A stretch of DNA of 64,000 nucleotides from the NCBI GenBank assembly GCA_041538025.1, contig JBGOEV010000004.1:1-64000 (forward strand), read 5' to 3'. The notes below the pieces were generated by a model. The model had not been told where the DNA came from. It saw only the letters and a list, made by a program, of their open reading frames with translations, and ran no database searches. Shown here in pieces: positions 43,443-52,637 of this stretch. The translations under genes and the position numbers were made by a program. The stretch's first letter is position 1. Each line of letters begins with the position of its first letter. Source of the DNA: Thermosaccharophagus gerlachensis. Its GTDB lineage: Bacteria > Armatimonadota > Fervidibacteria > Fervidibacterales > Thermosaccharophagaceae.

Positions 43443-46400
43443 TCAACGCAAGCCAGATTGCTCCAAACGCTGTATATGTTCCTGTAGAAAAGTTGTAAGT
43501 TCGCCACATGTAAGTGGCTTGAGCAGAATAGGCACACCTACATTCTGCGCCTCCAAAGTTAGGCTACTTAGTATGTCGCCCGTAAGGAAAACAACCCTCT
43601 TTGCTTGCTCTGGTGAGCGCTCCTTTAGCATTTCGTATAGGCGTATGCCGTTTATATGTGGCATCCGTATGTCAAGCAGGATGATATCAAAGAATTCTTC
43701 ATCAACGAGCTTAAGGGCTTCCCTTGGATCCGTCGTTGAAGCCACTTCATAACCGTATTTGCTCAATGCTTGTTCAATGAGCGTGCATATTGGCGCTTCA
43801 TCATCAACGACGAGTATTTTACTACCGTGATGGCTTGGCGTTTCGCTTTTTTCTTCCTCGCCCTGCGGTGTAACGTGTTCATGTGCTATCGGCAATATCA
43901 CCTCAAACTTTGCCCCTTTGCCTTCTTCGCTCCAGACATTGATCTTGCCACCCATCTCCTTGACATACTTGTGGACTATTGAGAGACCTAATCCAGTTCC
44001 CCTGCCAAGCGGTTTTGTGGTGAAGAATGGGTCAAATATTTTCTCCATCATGTCACGTGGTATGCCAGGTCCATCGTCTTCAACTTCAATTGCTACGTGT
44101 TTTTCATCAACACAGCGTAGCCTCACCTTTATCTTTGAGCCTTTCCCAGAGAGCTCAATCGCATCCTTTGAGTTTAAAACCAAGTTAAGCACAATCTGTT
44201 GTATCACTGCTTGATTAGCGAGGACCGTCGGCATCTTCTCATCGTATTCTCGCTCAAGGTTTATGCCTACTATAGCCAACTGTGATGCAATGAGCTCGAG
44301 CGCCTGATCGGTAACTGCTTGTAGGTCAATCAATTTAGGTTCTGTGTGCTCGCTTATACCGCGTGAGAAGGAAAGAAGTTTGTGAGTTATATCTCTTGCG
44401 CGCAACCCAGCATTGTATATCCTCATCAAATCCCCGCGCACTTCCTCTGGCAAGTCGCATCGCTCAAGTTGCAATTCAGCATATCCAATTATTGCGGTAA
44501 GCGGGTTGTTTATCTCATGCGCAACACCAGAAGCCAGCTCTCCAATTGATGCCAGCCGTTGAGTGAGCGTTATTTCCATTTCGTGCATCTTCTGGTCAGT
44601 TATGTCCCTTATGGAGACAACATAAAACTGCTTCCATTCACCCTCTGCAATCCATCTTGAAAGCCTGATGCTATACCATCTGCCGTTGTGAGTGGCTTCC
44701 GAGGCGAGCACCCGCTTTTCTTCATCCACCCTCGGTATAAGCTTATCCACACCAATCGCTTTGAGTGCTTCTTTTTCATCCTCCGAAATTGCGGCAAGTA
44801 TCTCCTTTGCGACGCTGGTAATTGCGATGATGTTGCCATCTCTATCGGCGATGAGAATCCCCTCTTCCAACGCCTCAAGAGCTGTTACGAAACGAGCTTT
44901 CTCCTCAAGCTTAAAGCTAATCATGTTGCCCAACATTATTTCAACCTGCTCAATAAGCGATGAGAGGAATTCTTTATCGTCATCATCAAGTTGCTGATAC
45001 ACGTTACATGCAAGCCCAATAGTCCCAATAACATCTTCGCCAACTTGCAATACCCATGTTTGTATCCCGATCTCTCCCGAACCATCCCTACCGTTGCTAT
45101 CTCGCATGATGTTGATTTTCACCTTTGTCAAATCTACCTTCTCATTTACAGCTCTCTCATAGCTTAGGACAAGCTGAGTTGCAAAGATGTTAATCCCCTC
45201 ATCACTCACCCCATGCGATGCCATCAACGATATGAGTAAGTTTTCTTCAAAGTTAGTGAGCACCCCGAAGAGGGGGCATGGCAGCATGCCATACGCTACG
45301 GTTACGGTCTTATTGAGGATGTCTCTTATGTCATCAAACATTTGGACACTCTGAGCCAGTTCGTATAGCGCCCTGAGGCGAGCTGTGCGTTCTTCAACGA
45401 GTTCCTCAAGGCGCTCGTTCATACTCTTGAGGCGTTCGCAAGAAGTCCTTAAATCCTCAAAGAGTTTTGAACGCTGAATTGCAATACCAAGTTCGCTCCC
45501 TATGGCTTCAAATGTGGATAGCTCATCCTTTGCCCAATCAACCTTTTCATAGTATGACAGTGCGATAACGCCATAGACTGTATTGTGAGCCTTCATGGGT
45601 GCAAAAACACTACAGCGCAACCCCTTACGGATGAAGAGGTCACGATGCTCCGAAGTTGATGTAAGGTAGTTGACGATGCTTGGCTTTAAGGTTTTCGCTA
45701 CAGTCCCAACATTGCCAACACCATAACTCAGCTCTTTAATTGCCTCCGCAAAGTCTTCCGTTATCCCTTTGTATTTAACTAATCTCAGCGTGCCATCTCT
45801 ATCAAGCAAGTAAATACGCCCCACTGGTGCACCGAATGTCTCCATTGTCACTTCAAGCCCTCGTTCAAGTATCGTATCAAGGTCTGTAAGCTCGCTGAGC
45901 GCTGACACAACATGGCATATAGCTCCAAGACGCTTGTTCAACTTCTGTTGTATCTTGCGTTGCTCAACCTCTTTACTTATGTCCTTTGCGGTAACAACGA
46001 TGAGCTTTGCTCCAGCGACTTTAATCTCGCTTACACTGACGATGACGGGTATGAGAGCCTTTGTTTTCGTCCTCAAATGCGTTTCTCCATTCTGTGGTAG
46101 TTCTTCATCAACGAACAGCTCCCTCAAGCTAAGCTGTAATAATTCCTCAGAGCCATACCCAGCAAGCTTTTGCACTGCATCGTTTATGTAAACTAACTTC
46201 CCAGACGCATCAGCTATAAGGATGAGGTCTGGCATATTCTCAACAAGGTTGTAGAGCCAATAAAGCCAAGAGCTTAAACGGTGGTGTGTTAGGGCAGCCA
46301 AAAGGAATGTGGCTACAACCGCTATAACAAGAGCAGCAGTGGTTGGTCGCATGTGCAGGTATTGGAGCCACACTCTAAGGCTATCGCTAAAAGTGATTGC

Positions 46401-46490
46401 GAGTGCAATCGCAAGCATCGTTATTAAGACAAGCAAGAGCCTCTCAGTGCATTGTAGTTTCTTAATGTGTTTCAAGAAGAAGGGGCTCAT
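43443..46490 (-). CDS. Hybrid sensor histidine kinase (PAS-GAF-GAF-PAS-HisKA-HATPase-REC)
   Basis: 1015 residues. Two membrane helices lie at about residues 17-37 and 50-68 with almost no loop outside. A PAS domain follows at about 80-190 (LILIADASGKLVYINDAVQKLAGY), then a GAF at about 205-345, a coiled coil, a second GAF at about 375-545 and a second PAS at about 555-650. HisKA has its phospho-His in ASGVAHEINNPL (about residue 680). The ATPase boxes are NLVLNSKDA, DDGPGIP and GRGTGLGLSI. A receiver domain ends the protein (phospho-Asp in IILLDIRMP). No HPt domain is present. It starts seven bases after the stop of the stand-alone receiver gene, so they are coupled. The signal is probably sensed in the cytoplasm. 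Confidence 0.94.
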   Translation of the reverse strand: MSPFFLKHIKKLQCTERLLLVLITMLAIALAITFSDSLRVWLQYLHMRPTTAALVIAVVATFLLAALTHHRLSSWLYWLYNLVENMPDLILIADASGKLVYINDAVQKLAGYGSEELLQLSLRELFVDEELPQNGETHLRTKTKALIPVIVSVSEIKVAGAKLIVVTAKDISKEVEQRKIQQKLNKRLGAICHVVSALSELTDLDTILERGLEVTMETFGAPVGRIYLLDRDGTLRLVKYKGITEDFAEAIKELSYGVGNVGTVAKTLKPSIVNYLTSTSEHRDLFIRKGLRCSVFAPMKAHNTVYGVIALSYYEKVDWAKDELSTFEAIGSELGIAIQRSKLFEDLRTSCERLKSMNERLEELVEERTARLRALYELAQSVQMFDDIRDILNKTVTVAYGMLPCPLFGVLTNFEENLLISLMASHGVSDEGINIFATQLVLSYERAVNEKVDLTKVKINIMRDSNGRDGSGEIGIQTWVLQVGEDVIGTIGLACNVYQQLDDDDKEFLSSLIEQVEIMLGNMISFKLEEKARFVTALEALEEGILIADRDGNIIAITSVAKEILAAISEDEKEALKAIGVDKLIPRVDEEKRVLASEATHNGRWYSIRLSRWIAEGEWKQFYVVSIRDITDQKMHEMEITLTQRLASIGELASGVAHEINNPLTAIIGYAELQLERCDLPEEVRGDLMRIYNAGLRARDITHKLLSFSRGISEHTEPKLIDLQAVTDQALELIASQLAIVGINLEREYDEKMPTVLANQAVIQQIVLNLVLNSKDAIELSGKGSKIKVRLRCVDEKHVAIEVEDDGPGIPRDMMEKIFDPFFTTKPLGRGTGLGLSIVHKYVKEMGGKINVWSEEGKGAKFEVILPIAHEHVTPQGEEEKSETPSHHGSKILVVDDEAPICTLIEQALSKYGYEVASTTDPREALKLVDEEFFDIILLDIRMPHINGIRLYEMLKERSPEQAKRVVFLTGDILSSLTLEAQNVGVPILLKPLTCGELTTFLQEHIQRLEQSGLR

Positions 46491-46496
46491 CTGGCA

Positions 46497-46925
46497 TCAC
46501 CCTGTTTGTAGGACTCTCCTTATGATAGCAATAAGGTCTTGAGGATCAAAAGGTTTTGAAATGAAGCAGTCTGCGCCCTCTTCCCAACCCCTGATAATGC
46601 TTGCTGGTGAGCGCTCAATAGTGAGCAAAATTACTGGTAGCTTTTTGAGCGACTCGTCGGTGCGTATCACCTTAAGCACGCTCCATCCATCAAGGAGTGG
46701 CATGTAAATGTCCAGAACGACTAAATCTGGTTTTCTCTTCCTCAGCAGAGTCAATGCTTGAAGACCATCAGAGGCTGTCATCACCCTATATCCCTCGTTC
46801 ATAAGGCATATTCTAAGCAACTCTCTAACAGCTTCATCATCGTCAACTACCAATATAAGTGGCTCACAAACTCCTCTCACCTTTGGGGGATCTTCAGCAA
46901 CGATTGGTTGAAATTGCCAATGCAC
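46497..46925 (-). CDS. Stand-alone response regulator receiver protein
   Basis: 142 residues with one receiver domain: acidic pair VVDDDE near residue 28, phospho-Asp in VVLDIYMP near residue 74, and Lys in ISKPFD near residue 123. No output domain follows. It therefore works by protein contact or phosphorelay, most likely with the hybrid kinase whose gene it precedes. The start is GTG 46925 with a GGGGAT-rich ribosome site; an 18-residue N-terminal extension precedes the fold. Confidence 0.93.
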   Translation of the reverse strand: MHWQFQPIVAEDPPKVRGVCEPLILVVDDDEAVRELLRICLMNEGYRVMTASDGLQALTLLRKRKPDLVVLDIYMPLLDGWSVLKVIRTDESLKKLPVILLTIERSPASIIRGWEEGADCFISKPFDPQDLIAIIRRVLQTG

Positions 46926-47015
46926 GTCTATCCCCGCCTTCCCTGATTATGCTCGCTTCCACTTTCATTTAATGCCATGTCAACAGCGAATCTCAATAAC
47001 AGGTGCTACAACTAA

Positions 47016-48173
47016 TTATGCTATTTCGCAAATTTCTTGCACAGCCTTCACAAGTGCGAATATGTCTTCCTCGGTATTAAACGGTCCCACGCTTACTCTC
47101 ACTGTCCCTGTGTTGAAAGTGCCTATCGTGCGGTGCGCCATCGGAGCACAATGTAAGCCGTATCGCACGATGATGCCAAAGCCGTTCTCAAGCATCATAG
47201 CTACCTCTGAAGGTTTAACGCCATCAATATTGAATGATACAACGCCAACCCTCTCCCTTGCATCCGTCGTCCCGTAAACTCTTACACGCTCAATCTTTTT
47301 AAGCTCCCGCAGAAGGGTTTGAGTTAGCGTGACCTCATGCTCTCTTATCCTTTCAACGCCGTGTTGCATTAAGAAATCCACTGCAGCTTTTAATCCAGCT
47401 ATTGCTGGCAGGTTTAATGTTCCAGCTTCGTGCTTCTCTGGCATGGTTGGTGGTTGTTCCTCAAGGTGCGAATGGGAACCAGTCCCACCGTGTATCAACG
47501 GTTCAAGATCTATCCCCTCTCTCACATACAATCCGCCAATGCCTTGCGGTCCAAGCAGTCCTTTATGCCCGGTGAATGCCAACATGTCTATGTTCATTTC
47601 CTCAACGTCAATTGGCACTGTCCCAGCTGTTTGTGCAGCATCCACAAGCAAAGGGATTCCATATCGTCTCGCCAGTTCGCCCACTTCCTCAACTGGCAGT
47701 ATCGTCCCGATAACGTTTGAAGCATGCGTCATCACTATAAGCTTTGTCTCCTTGCGTATGTGTCGCTCAACATCGCTCACTTTTAACTTCCCATAGCTAT
47801 CGCACTGTATGACAGTTATCTCAATTCCCTTTGTCCGCTCAAGGTGTTTAAGTGGTCTCCAAACAGCGTTGTGCTCAACGCTTGTCGTAATGACATGTTC
47901 ACCACCTTTCAAGAAACCTTTGATGGCAAGGTTCAATGCATGTGTAGCATTGTATGTGAAGATGACCCGTGAGGCGTCTTTGATACCAAAGAGTGATGCA
48001 ACAAGCGTTCTTGCTTCATAAACAATTTTTTCAGCCTCTACAAATTGACTCCCAGAACCTCTCCCAACGCTAACACCTATGTTGCGCATACAATCAATCA
48101 CTGCATGATAAACTTCCTCCGGCTTCGGATATGATGTAGCTGCATTGTTCAGGTAGATGAACCTTTTGTGCAC
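47016..48173 (-). CDS. Cysteine desulfurase-family PLP enzyme (SufS/CsdA-like)
   Basis: 385 residues, class V aminotransferase fold. YLNNAATSYPKPEEV opens the protein as in the SufS-like family. The PLP lysine lies in FTGHKGLLGPQGIGG near residue 198, and the catalytic Cys in YGLHCAPMAHRTIGT near residue 340. Desulfurases give sulphur for Fe-S clusters, thiouridine or cofactors. The context has no suf or isc genes. This subgroup is often annotated only as a cysteine desulfurase family protein. The start is GTG 48173. It lies between the regulator and the methyltransferase-like gene, all on the minus strand. Confidence 0.88.
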   Translation of the reverse strand: MHKRFIYLNNAATSYPKPEEVYHAVIDCMRNIGVSVGRGSGSQFVEAEKIVYEARTLVASLFGIKDASRVIFTYNATHALNLAIKGFLKGGEHVITTSVEHNAVWRPLKHLERTKGIEITVIQCDSYGKLKVSDVERHIRKETKLIVMTHASNVIGTILPVEEVGELARRYGIPLLVDAAQTAGTVPIDVEEMNIDMLAFTGHKGLLGPQGIGGLYVREGIDLEPLIHGGTGSHSHLEEQPPTMPEKHEAGTLNLPAIAGLKAAVDFLMQHGVERIREHEVTLTQTLLRELKKIERVRVYGTTDARERVGVVSFNIDGVKPSEVAMMLENGFGIIVRYGLHCAPMAHRTIGTFNTGTVRVSVGPFNTEEDIFALVKAVQEICEIA

Positions 48174-48254
48174 GGTGCACCACCAACCGCTTAGGAAGCG
48201 AAGTGATAAGCACCTTCACATTGAGGTGGCTTTTCCCAAACAAATTATGCGTCC

Positions 48255-49736
48255 TCACAGCATGGCTTTGTCTACTGCAGGTAGATGCTCAACACCATAC
48301 CTTTTGGCTTCGCTTCGCATTATCTTAATGAGCTCCAATGTTGTTTCTTCTGGCAAAAGCTTCGGGACATGCTTTGAAAGGATTTCCTCAACGATAACAG
48401 TGCACCTGTGCAATGTCTCACTTCTCCCTGCTTCCTCCCAAGCTTCCCTTGTCAGTCGGTCAATCGCTTTGGATGGGAAGAAAAGCTCTTCACGCATCCA
48501 CATCAATGTATTTGGCGATGTGAGGAAGTGGTCACCTTCTTCTATCTCACCTAACAAGTCTTCTGCCATAACTTCGGTGCGCTGTGCTACACCGTGAATT
48601 AACCTTCTCGCCATGCCACAAATGTCATTATCAAGGACGAGCTTCTCCAAGCTCTGGCAGTTCTCAAATTCAATCATTCCAGCTCCTGCTATCACATTTA
48701 CGCCCGTTAGTATTCCTACGAGCGTTCCGATAGCAGACTCAACACCAGCTTGGGCATCTAAAAGCTTTGCGTCGCTAAGTCCAAGGTAGCCGTGAGTTGG
48801 CAATCCGAGGTAACGCCCAACTTGCGCATACGAAGCTGTTAGCATTACAGCTTCAATGGCGCTCATAGCTACAGTGCCAAACCGCATATCAAACACACCA
48901 GGTGAGCCACCGTAAATTATTGGTGCACCAGCACAAGCTGTCTGATGGATAACTACCCCGCTCAAGTTCTCAGCTGTATGTTGCACAAGCGCTCCAGTCA
49001 ATGTTACTGGCGCGCTTACGCCGATGAGTGGCATGGAGACAAGTTCTGCTGGTATACCATGCTTTGCACAATCAATGAGGCATTGTGCTGCGAGCTTGCT
49101 CCATTTAAGTGGTGGTGATGGACATACATCAAAAATTGCCAATGGCTTCTTGCGCAATTCCTCATCGCTACCGCGCACCGCAACAAGCATTTCCTTCATT
49201 GGTGCAAAGCCATCAATTGTGAAGGTGCCAGTGACAATCGGCTTACATGAATTTGTTAGCACGATGAACAAACGGTATCTGTCAGCGATAGCGTATGGCA
49301 CATCGGATGGGACAACAGCAGTGCTTTGCAAGTCAATGTTCTTGAGGGCATCGGAGAGCTTTGCAATGTTAATTGCGTCATCGCTTGTTGCTCTTCTTAT
49401 CCTGTTAAGCTTCGCATCAAATACATTCAGTGCTGCTGACCCGGGTGTGAAGTAAACATCTAAGCCACAGATTTGAAACGCTGTTTTCCCATCCCTGTCA
49501 TAGAGCGTCACTCTGCTTGGCGCGCTCTTCAAGCACTTCAAAACCATTTCCTCATCTATGAATGCCCTCCTTTTAGCCATATCAACTTTGGCGCCAGCTT
49601 CATATAGCATTGAGAGAACACCTTCATGTTCAATCAGGATGCCGACCTTTTTCAGGACATCAATTGCTTCGCTCACAATTTGTTCAATGAGCCTGTCGCT
49701 GAGAAGTTTTATTGTTGGGCGGATGGGTGGTTGCAT
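48255..49736 (-). CDS. MttB-superfamily methyltransferase (no pyrrolysine)
   Basis: 493 residues. MttB family enzymes pass methyl groups from amines or betaines to a corrinoid protein; the classic trimethylamine enzyme has an internal UAG-coded pyrrolysine. This frame has no internal stop, so it belongs to the non-pyrrolysine group, whose known members act on glycine betaine, proline betaine or carnitine. Family sections are seen: EAIDVLKKVGILIEHEGVL at the N-terminus, VYFTPGSAALNVFD near residue 92, and IIYGGSPGVFDMRFG near 275. No corrinoid protein or activase gene is in the window. Substrate unknown. A ribosome site GGAGGG precedes the ATG. Confidence 0.85.
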   Translation of the reverse strand: MQPPIRPTIKLLSDRLIEQIVSEAIDVLKKVGILIEHEGVLSMLYEAGAKVDMAKRRAFIDEEMVLKCLKSAPSRVTLYDRDGKTAFQICGLDVYFTPGSAALNVFDAKLNRIRRATSDDAINIAKLSDALKNIDLQSTAVVPSDVPYAIADRYRLFIVLTNSCKPIVTGTFTIDGFAPMKEMLVAVRGSDEELRKKPLAIFDVCPSPPLKWSKLAAQCLIDCAKHGIPAELVSMPLIGVSAPVTLTGALVQHTAENLSGVVIHQTACAGAPIIYGGSPGVFDMRFGTVAMSAIEAVMLTASYAQVGRYLGLPTHGYLGLSDAKLLDAQAGVESAIGTLVGILTGVNVIAGAGMIEFENCQSLEKLVLDNDICGMARRLIHGVAQRTEVMAEDLLGEIEEGDHFLTSPNTLMWMREELFFPSKAIDRLTREAWEEAGRSETLHRCTVIVEEILSKHVPKLLPEETTLELIKIMRSEAKRYGVEHLPAVDKAML

Positions 49737-49903
49737 CTCTCAATCCCTCCGTAGTAGCTTTTTAAATGCGGTGTCAAAATGAAGCTTTCGTTCACCCCAC
49801 CTACCAGCATTAAGATATCATGTAGCATAGTGATGGTTTTCGTGAGCAACTTTTGCAAGGGGAGTCTTGCGCATCATTAGCTTCAATAGGGTGGTTCGGA
49901 GCG

Positions 49904-50446
49904 ATGTTGCTTAAGTCAGTTCAACGGAATATCGGTGTCGTATTCTCTCGCTGGCTATTTTCACTTATGCTTGCGCTCTTAACAGTTTTTGTTGACCAAG
50001 TGAGCAAGGCATGGGTATGTGCTTCGTTACCGCTTGGTAGCGAGAGAGCAGTCTTTGGTGGTTTATTTTACTTGAAGCATGTGCGTAACTATGGGATAGC
50101 ATTTGGGGTTGCCAGTGGTCTTGGAGGTGTGTTGCTCTTCATATGCATTGTAAGCCTTGTTGTGTTTCTCATCTTTGCCGGGAGGTTGGCGTGCAGGCAT
50201 CCAGCAGGCGTATTTGCCATCGGGCTTGTGCTTGGTGGTGGGTTGGGAAACACAATTGATAGGGTTTTTCGCGGGAGCGTTGTTGACTTCATTGATTTAC
50301 GTATTTGGCCTATCTTTAACGTGGCTGATGTGGCAATCACTGTCGGCATCGTGTGTATCCTTGCACTATCATTGCTTTCAAAGCGCGCTCAAAACCCTTG
50401 GGGGGAAGGTGAGTCAGAAGGTGACAACGGAACCCGAGCAGAGTAA
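49904..50446 (+). CDS. lspA: Lipoprotein signal peptidase LspA
   Basis: About 180 residues from ATG 49904. LspA cleaves the signal peptide of lipid-modified prolipoproteins in the inner membrane. The two catalytic aspartates lie in GNTIDRV and FNVADVAITVG, and VDQVSKAWV and the N-YGIAFG stretch are conserved family sections. Four membrane helices fit the family. The frame is open upstream from TTG 49853, but GGAGCG precedes only the 49904 start. It opens the long plus-strand run. Confidence 0.94.
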   Translation: MLLKSVQRNIGVVFSRWLFSLMLALLTVFVDQVSKAWVCASLPLGSERAVFGGLFYLKHVRNYGIAFGVASGLGGVLLFICIVSLVVFLIFAGRLACRHPAGVFAIGLVLGGGLGNTIDRVFRGSVVDFIDLRIWPIFNVADVAITVGIVCILALSLLSKRAQNPWGEGESEGDNGTRAE

Positions 50447-50617
50447 ACACCCTGCAATGAACCAACTTTGTTCGTTATGCGCTATAATGGCTTTGGCTTA
50501 AAGCTGAACACTCAACCGGTGAGTTGAAAGCCATAATTTCCTAACGGTTTAGATTGCCACCAACACAAAATTCATGTTATCTCTCCCTGTTGGAGCTTAT
50601 GAGGTAGGTGAAGTGCG
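50447..50617 (+). promoter_or_regulatory. Candidate promoter and leader of rplS
   Basis: A TATAAT at 50483-50488 in the context cTATAATgg resembles the strong -10 at 13487, but no good -35 box lies 16-18 bases upstream. The following 125 bases before rplS hold short pairing segments, such as CTCA (50511-50514) with TGAG (50520-50523) and AACCG (50514-50518) with CGGTT (50545-50549). This may be an autoregulatory leader; I cannot match it to the known L19 leader. Confidence 0.35.
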
Positions 50618-51046
50618 ATGGACATGCGCTTAATACAACAAGTTGAGCATCGTTATATGCGTAAGGACGCATTGCCTGACTTTAGACCCGGTGACATCGT
50701 GCGAGTAGTGACAAAGTATCTTGAAGGCGACAAGGAAAAGGAGAGCGTGTTTGAAGGCGTGGTGATAAGAAGGAGGGGCAGTGGCACAAGTGAAACATTT
50801 ACCGTGAGGCGCATTGGAGCACACAATGTCGCTATAGAAAGGACCTTTTTCCTCCACTCGCCAACCATATTGCGTTTAGAGGTCATCAGGAGGCAAAAGG
50901 TGAGGAGGGCTCGTCTCTACTACCTGCGTGAACGCAAAGGTAAAGCAGCGAGGCTTAAGGAAGACAGAGTGAGAGCCGAAGCGGATAAAGCTCGCATGAA
51001 GGCAGCTAAAGACAAATCAGAGGGTGAACAAGCAAAAGCTGATTGA
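50618..51046 (+). CDS. rplS: 50S ribosomal protein L19
   Basis: 142 residues. L19 lies at the 30S-50S interface. FRPGDIVRVVTKYLEGDKE near residue 22, FEGVVIRRRGSG, SETFTVRRIGAHNVAIERTF and HSPTI match the family closely. About 25 extra residues form a C-terminal Lys/Arg/Ala/Asp-rich helix not found in most L19 proteins (about 115 residues). It lies between lspA and lepB; the start ATG follows GGTGAAG. Confidence 0.97.
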   Translation: MDMRLIQQVEHRYMRKDALPDFRPGDIVRVVTKYLEGDKEKESVFEGVVIRRRGSGTSETFTVRRIGAHNVAIERTFFLHSPTILRLEVIRRQKVRRARLYYLRERKGKAARLKEDRVRAEADKARMKAAKDKSEGEQAKAD

Positions 51047-51110
51047 AGGTTCATCAACTCGTGAGTTGGCTTTACCAAGATTAAGCCTTCTTTATGGAAG
51101 GGGTGAGAAA

Positions 51111-51821
51111 ATGCGCTGGGAGTGGGCATCCTCGCCTCTTCTATGGTGTTCTGTGCTCGCGGTGCTGTTCATAGCGAAGGTTGCTTTGGCTCTCACATCT
51201 TGGGACAGGTTTGAGCCAATACGAAAACAGCTAAATGACATCGTTGAGGCTCTTCTATTCGCCCTCGCGCTCGTGCTGCTCATCATACGCCCATTTGTAG
51301 TGCACGCCTTCCACATCCCATCCCTATCAATGAGCCCGACGCTTGAGATTAACGACAAGATACTCGTAAGCAAATTTGTTTACCACCTCCGTCAGCCGAG
51401 GCGTCAGGAAGTGGTTGTATTTGAAGCACCACCAGAAGCACTCGTTTTGAGCACTCGCCCAGATCAGTCAACCTACATAAAACGAATCATTGGCATACCG
51501 GGCGATATGATTAGGATTGAGGGGGGACGGGTTTACGTAAACGGTGAAGAGCTGAACGAACCTTACGTTAAGTTGCACAGCTATGATAACTTCCCGGACG
51601 ATTACATTGGGTGGCTGAGTGACAGCAAGCTCTCAAAACATGTCGTAGTGCGGGATGGTAAGAAATGGGTTGTTGTGCCCAAGGATTGTTATTTCGTGAT
51701 GGGCGATAACAGGGCAAACAGCTCCGATAGCAGAAGATGGGGCTTTGTGAGCAAAAGAAGATTGCAGGGGAAAGCCCTTTTCCGCTGGTGGCCAATCTGG
51801 CGCATCGGTTTGATAGAGTAG
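51111..51821 (+). CDS. lepB: Signal peptidase I LepB
   Basis: 236 residues from ATG 51111, set by GGAAGGGGTGAGAAA. Two N-terminal membrane helices lie at about residues 12-29 and 44-62. The catalytic Ser73 sits in PSLSMSPTLE, the catalytic Lys in TYIKRIIGIPGD, and box E in YFVMGDNRANSSDSR. It removes signal peptides from secreted proteins on the outer face of the inner membrane. In the same run as lspA, giving both signal peptidases close together. Confidence 0.95.
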   Translation: MRWEWASSPLLWCSVLAVLFIAKVALALTSWDRFEPIRKQLNDIVEALLFALALVLLIIRPFVVHAFHIPSLSMSPTLEINDKILVSKFVYHLRQPRRQEVVVFEAPPEALVLSTRPDQSTYIKRIIGIPGDMIRIEGGRVYVNGEELNEPYVKLHSYDNFPDDYIGWLSDSKLSKHVVVRDGKKWVVVPKDCYFVMGDNRANSSDSRRWGFVSKRRLQGKALFRWWPIWRIGLIE

Positions 51822-51854
51822 CTTGAGCAAAAACAAAATCGTAGGTGAGAGGTT

Positions 51855-52634
51855 ATGAGGGTTGTTGTATTGGCATGTGTTGCCCTGTTGCTGTTCTCTC
51901 CTTGTTTTTGCATTGACCTTCTGACGAGGGAGATTGAGATACGAATTGGGCGTCAGGCTGCTGTAGAGATTGAAAAGGAGTATGGTGGGGTGGTTAGCGA
52001 AGGTGTTTATGTTGAAAGAGTCCAACGCATAGGCTTCAAAATCTCATCCGTGTGCCAAAGGAAGGATATTGCTTTTTCGTTCAAGGTGCTAAACAACGAG
52101 AAATGGCTAAATGCTGTTTCGCTCCCCGGAGGATATGTGTATGTCACAAAGAAGCTCGTTGAAAGATGCTCAACGGATGATGAGCTTGCATTTGTTATTG
52201 GGCATGAAGTGGCTCACATAGCGATGAAGCATGCAAGGAAGCAAATAAGCGAGAGACTCGCCTTGAGCATGGCTGCGAGCCTGTTTGCGGGTGACAGCGA
52301 TGTAGTGCGAGTTGGCGTTGCCATTGCGTTGACGCTCCATGAACGCGGTTATTCACGCTTACATGAGCGCGAAGCCGACAAATACGGCACCATTTACATG
52401 ATGCAAGTTGGCTACAACCCAATTGGGGCTATGAAAGTGCTACGCATGTTTATCAAGATGGAAAGCTCAAGGGACGACGCTATAACTCGTCTTCTGCGCA
52501 CGCATCCTCATCCGAAGGAAAGACTTAAGTATGTTCGTGCTGTCATATCAAAGTATGGTAGCAAGTATGGCTTTGACTTGCAATCCATTGAGGAGCAGCT
52601 TAAGAAGGAAGAGGCACAGGAAGGTAAAAGGTGA
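51855..52634 (+). CDS. M48-family zinc metalloprotease (BepA/LoiP-like)
   Basis: 259 residues. Residues 1-19 look like a signal peptide ending near CFCID; a lipoprotein Cys is possible, given two Cys there. The zinc motif HEVAHIAMKH lies near residue 116, and the third ligand Glu in HEREADKYG near residue 175. LKERL-type text (THPHPKERLKYV) ends the catalytic domain, as in periplasmic BepA and LoiP. It probably acts in outer-membrane or periplasmic protein quality control. It follows lepB after 33 bases. Confidence 0.9.
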   Translation: MRVVVLACVALLLFSPCFCIDLLTREIEIRIGRQAAVEIEKEYGGVVSEGVYVERVQRIGFKISSVCQRKDIAFSFKVLNNEKWLNAVSLPGGYVYVTKKLVERCSTDDELAFVIGHEVAHIAMKHARKQISERLALSMAASLFAGDSDVVRVGVAIALTLHERGYSRLHEREADKYGTIYMMQVGYNPIGAMKVLRMFIKMESSRDDAITRLLRTHPHPKERLKYVRAVISKYGSKYGFDLQSIEEQLKKEEAQEGKR

Positions 52635-52637
52635 TGT

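Noticed and set aside
48255..49736. Pyrrolysine-containing trimethylamine methyltransferase
   Set aside because: The frame has no internal TAG codon and reads through as one protein, so it belongs to the non-pyrrolysine MttB group.
49744..49792. Promoter TTGACA-15-TACTAC for the MttB-type gene
   Set aside because: TTGACA is perfect on the minus strand, but the -10 is weak, the spacing is short, and the start would fall on the ribosome site.
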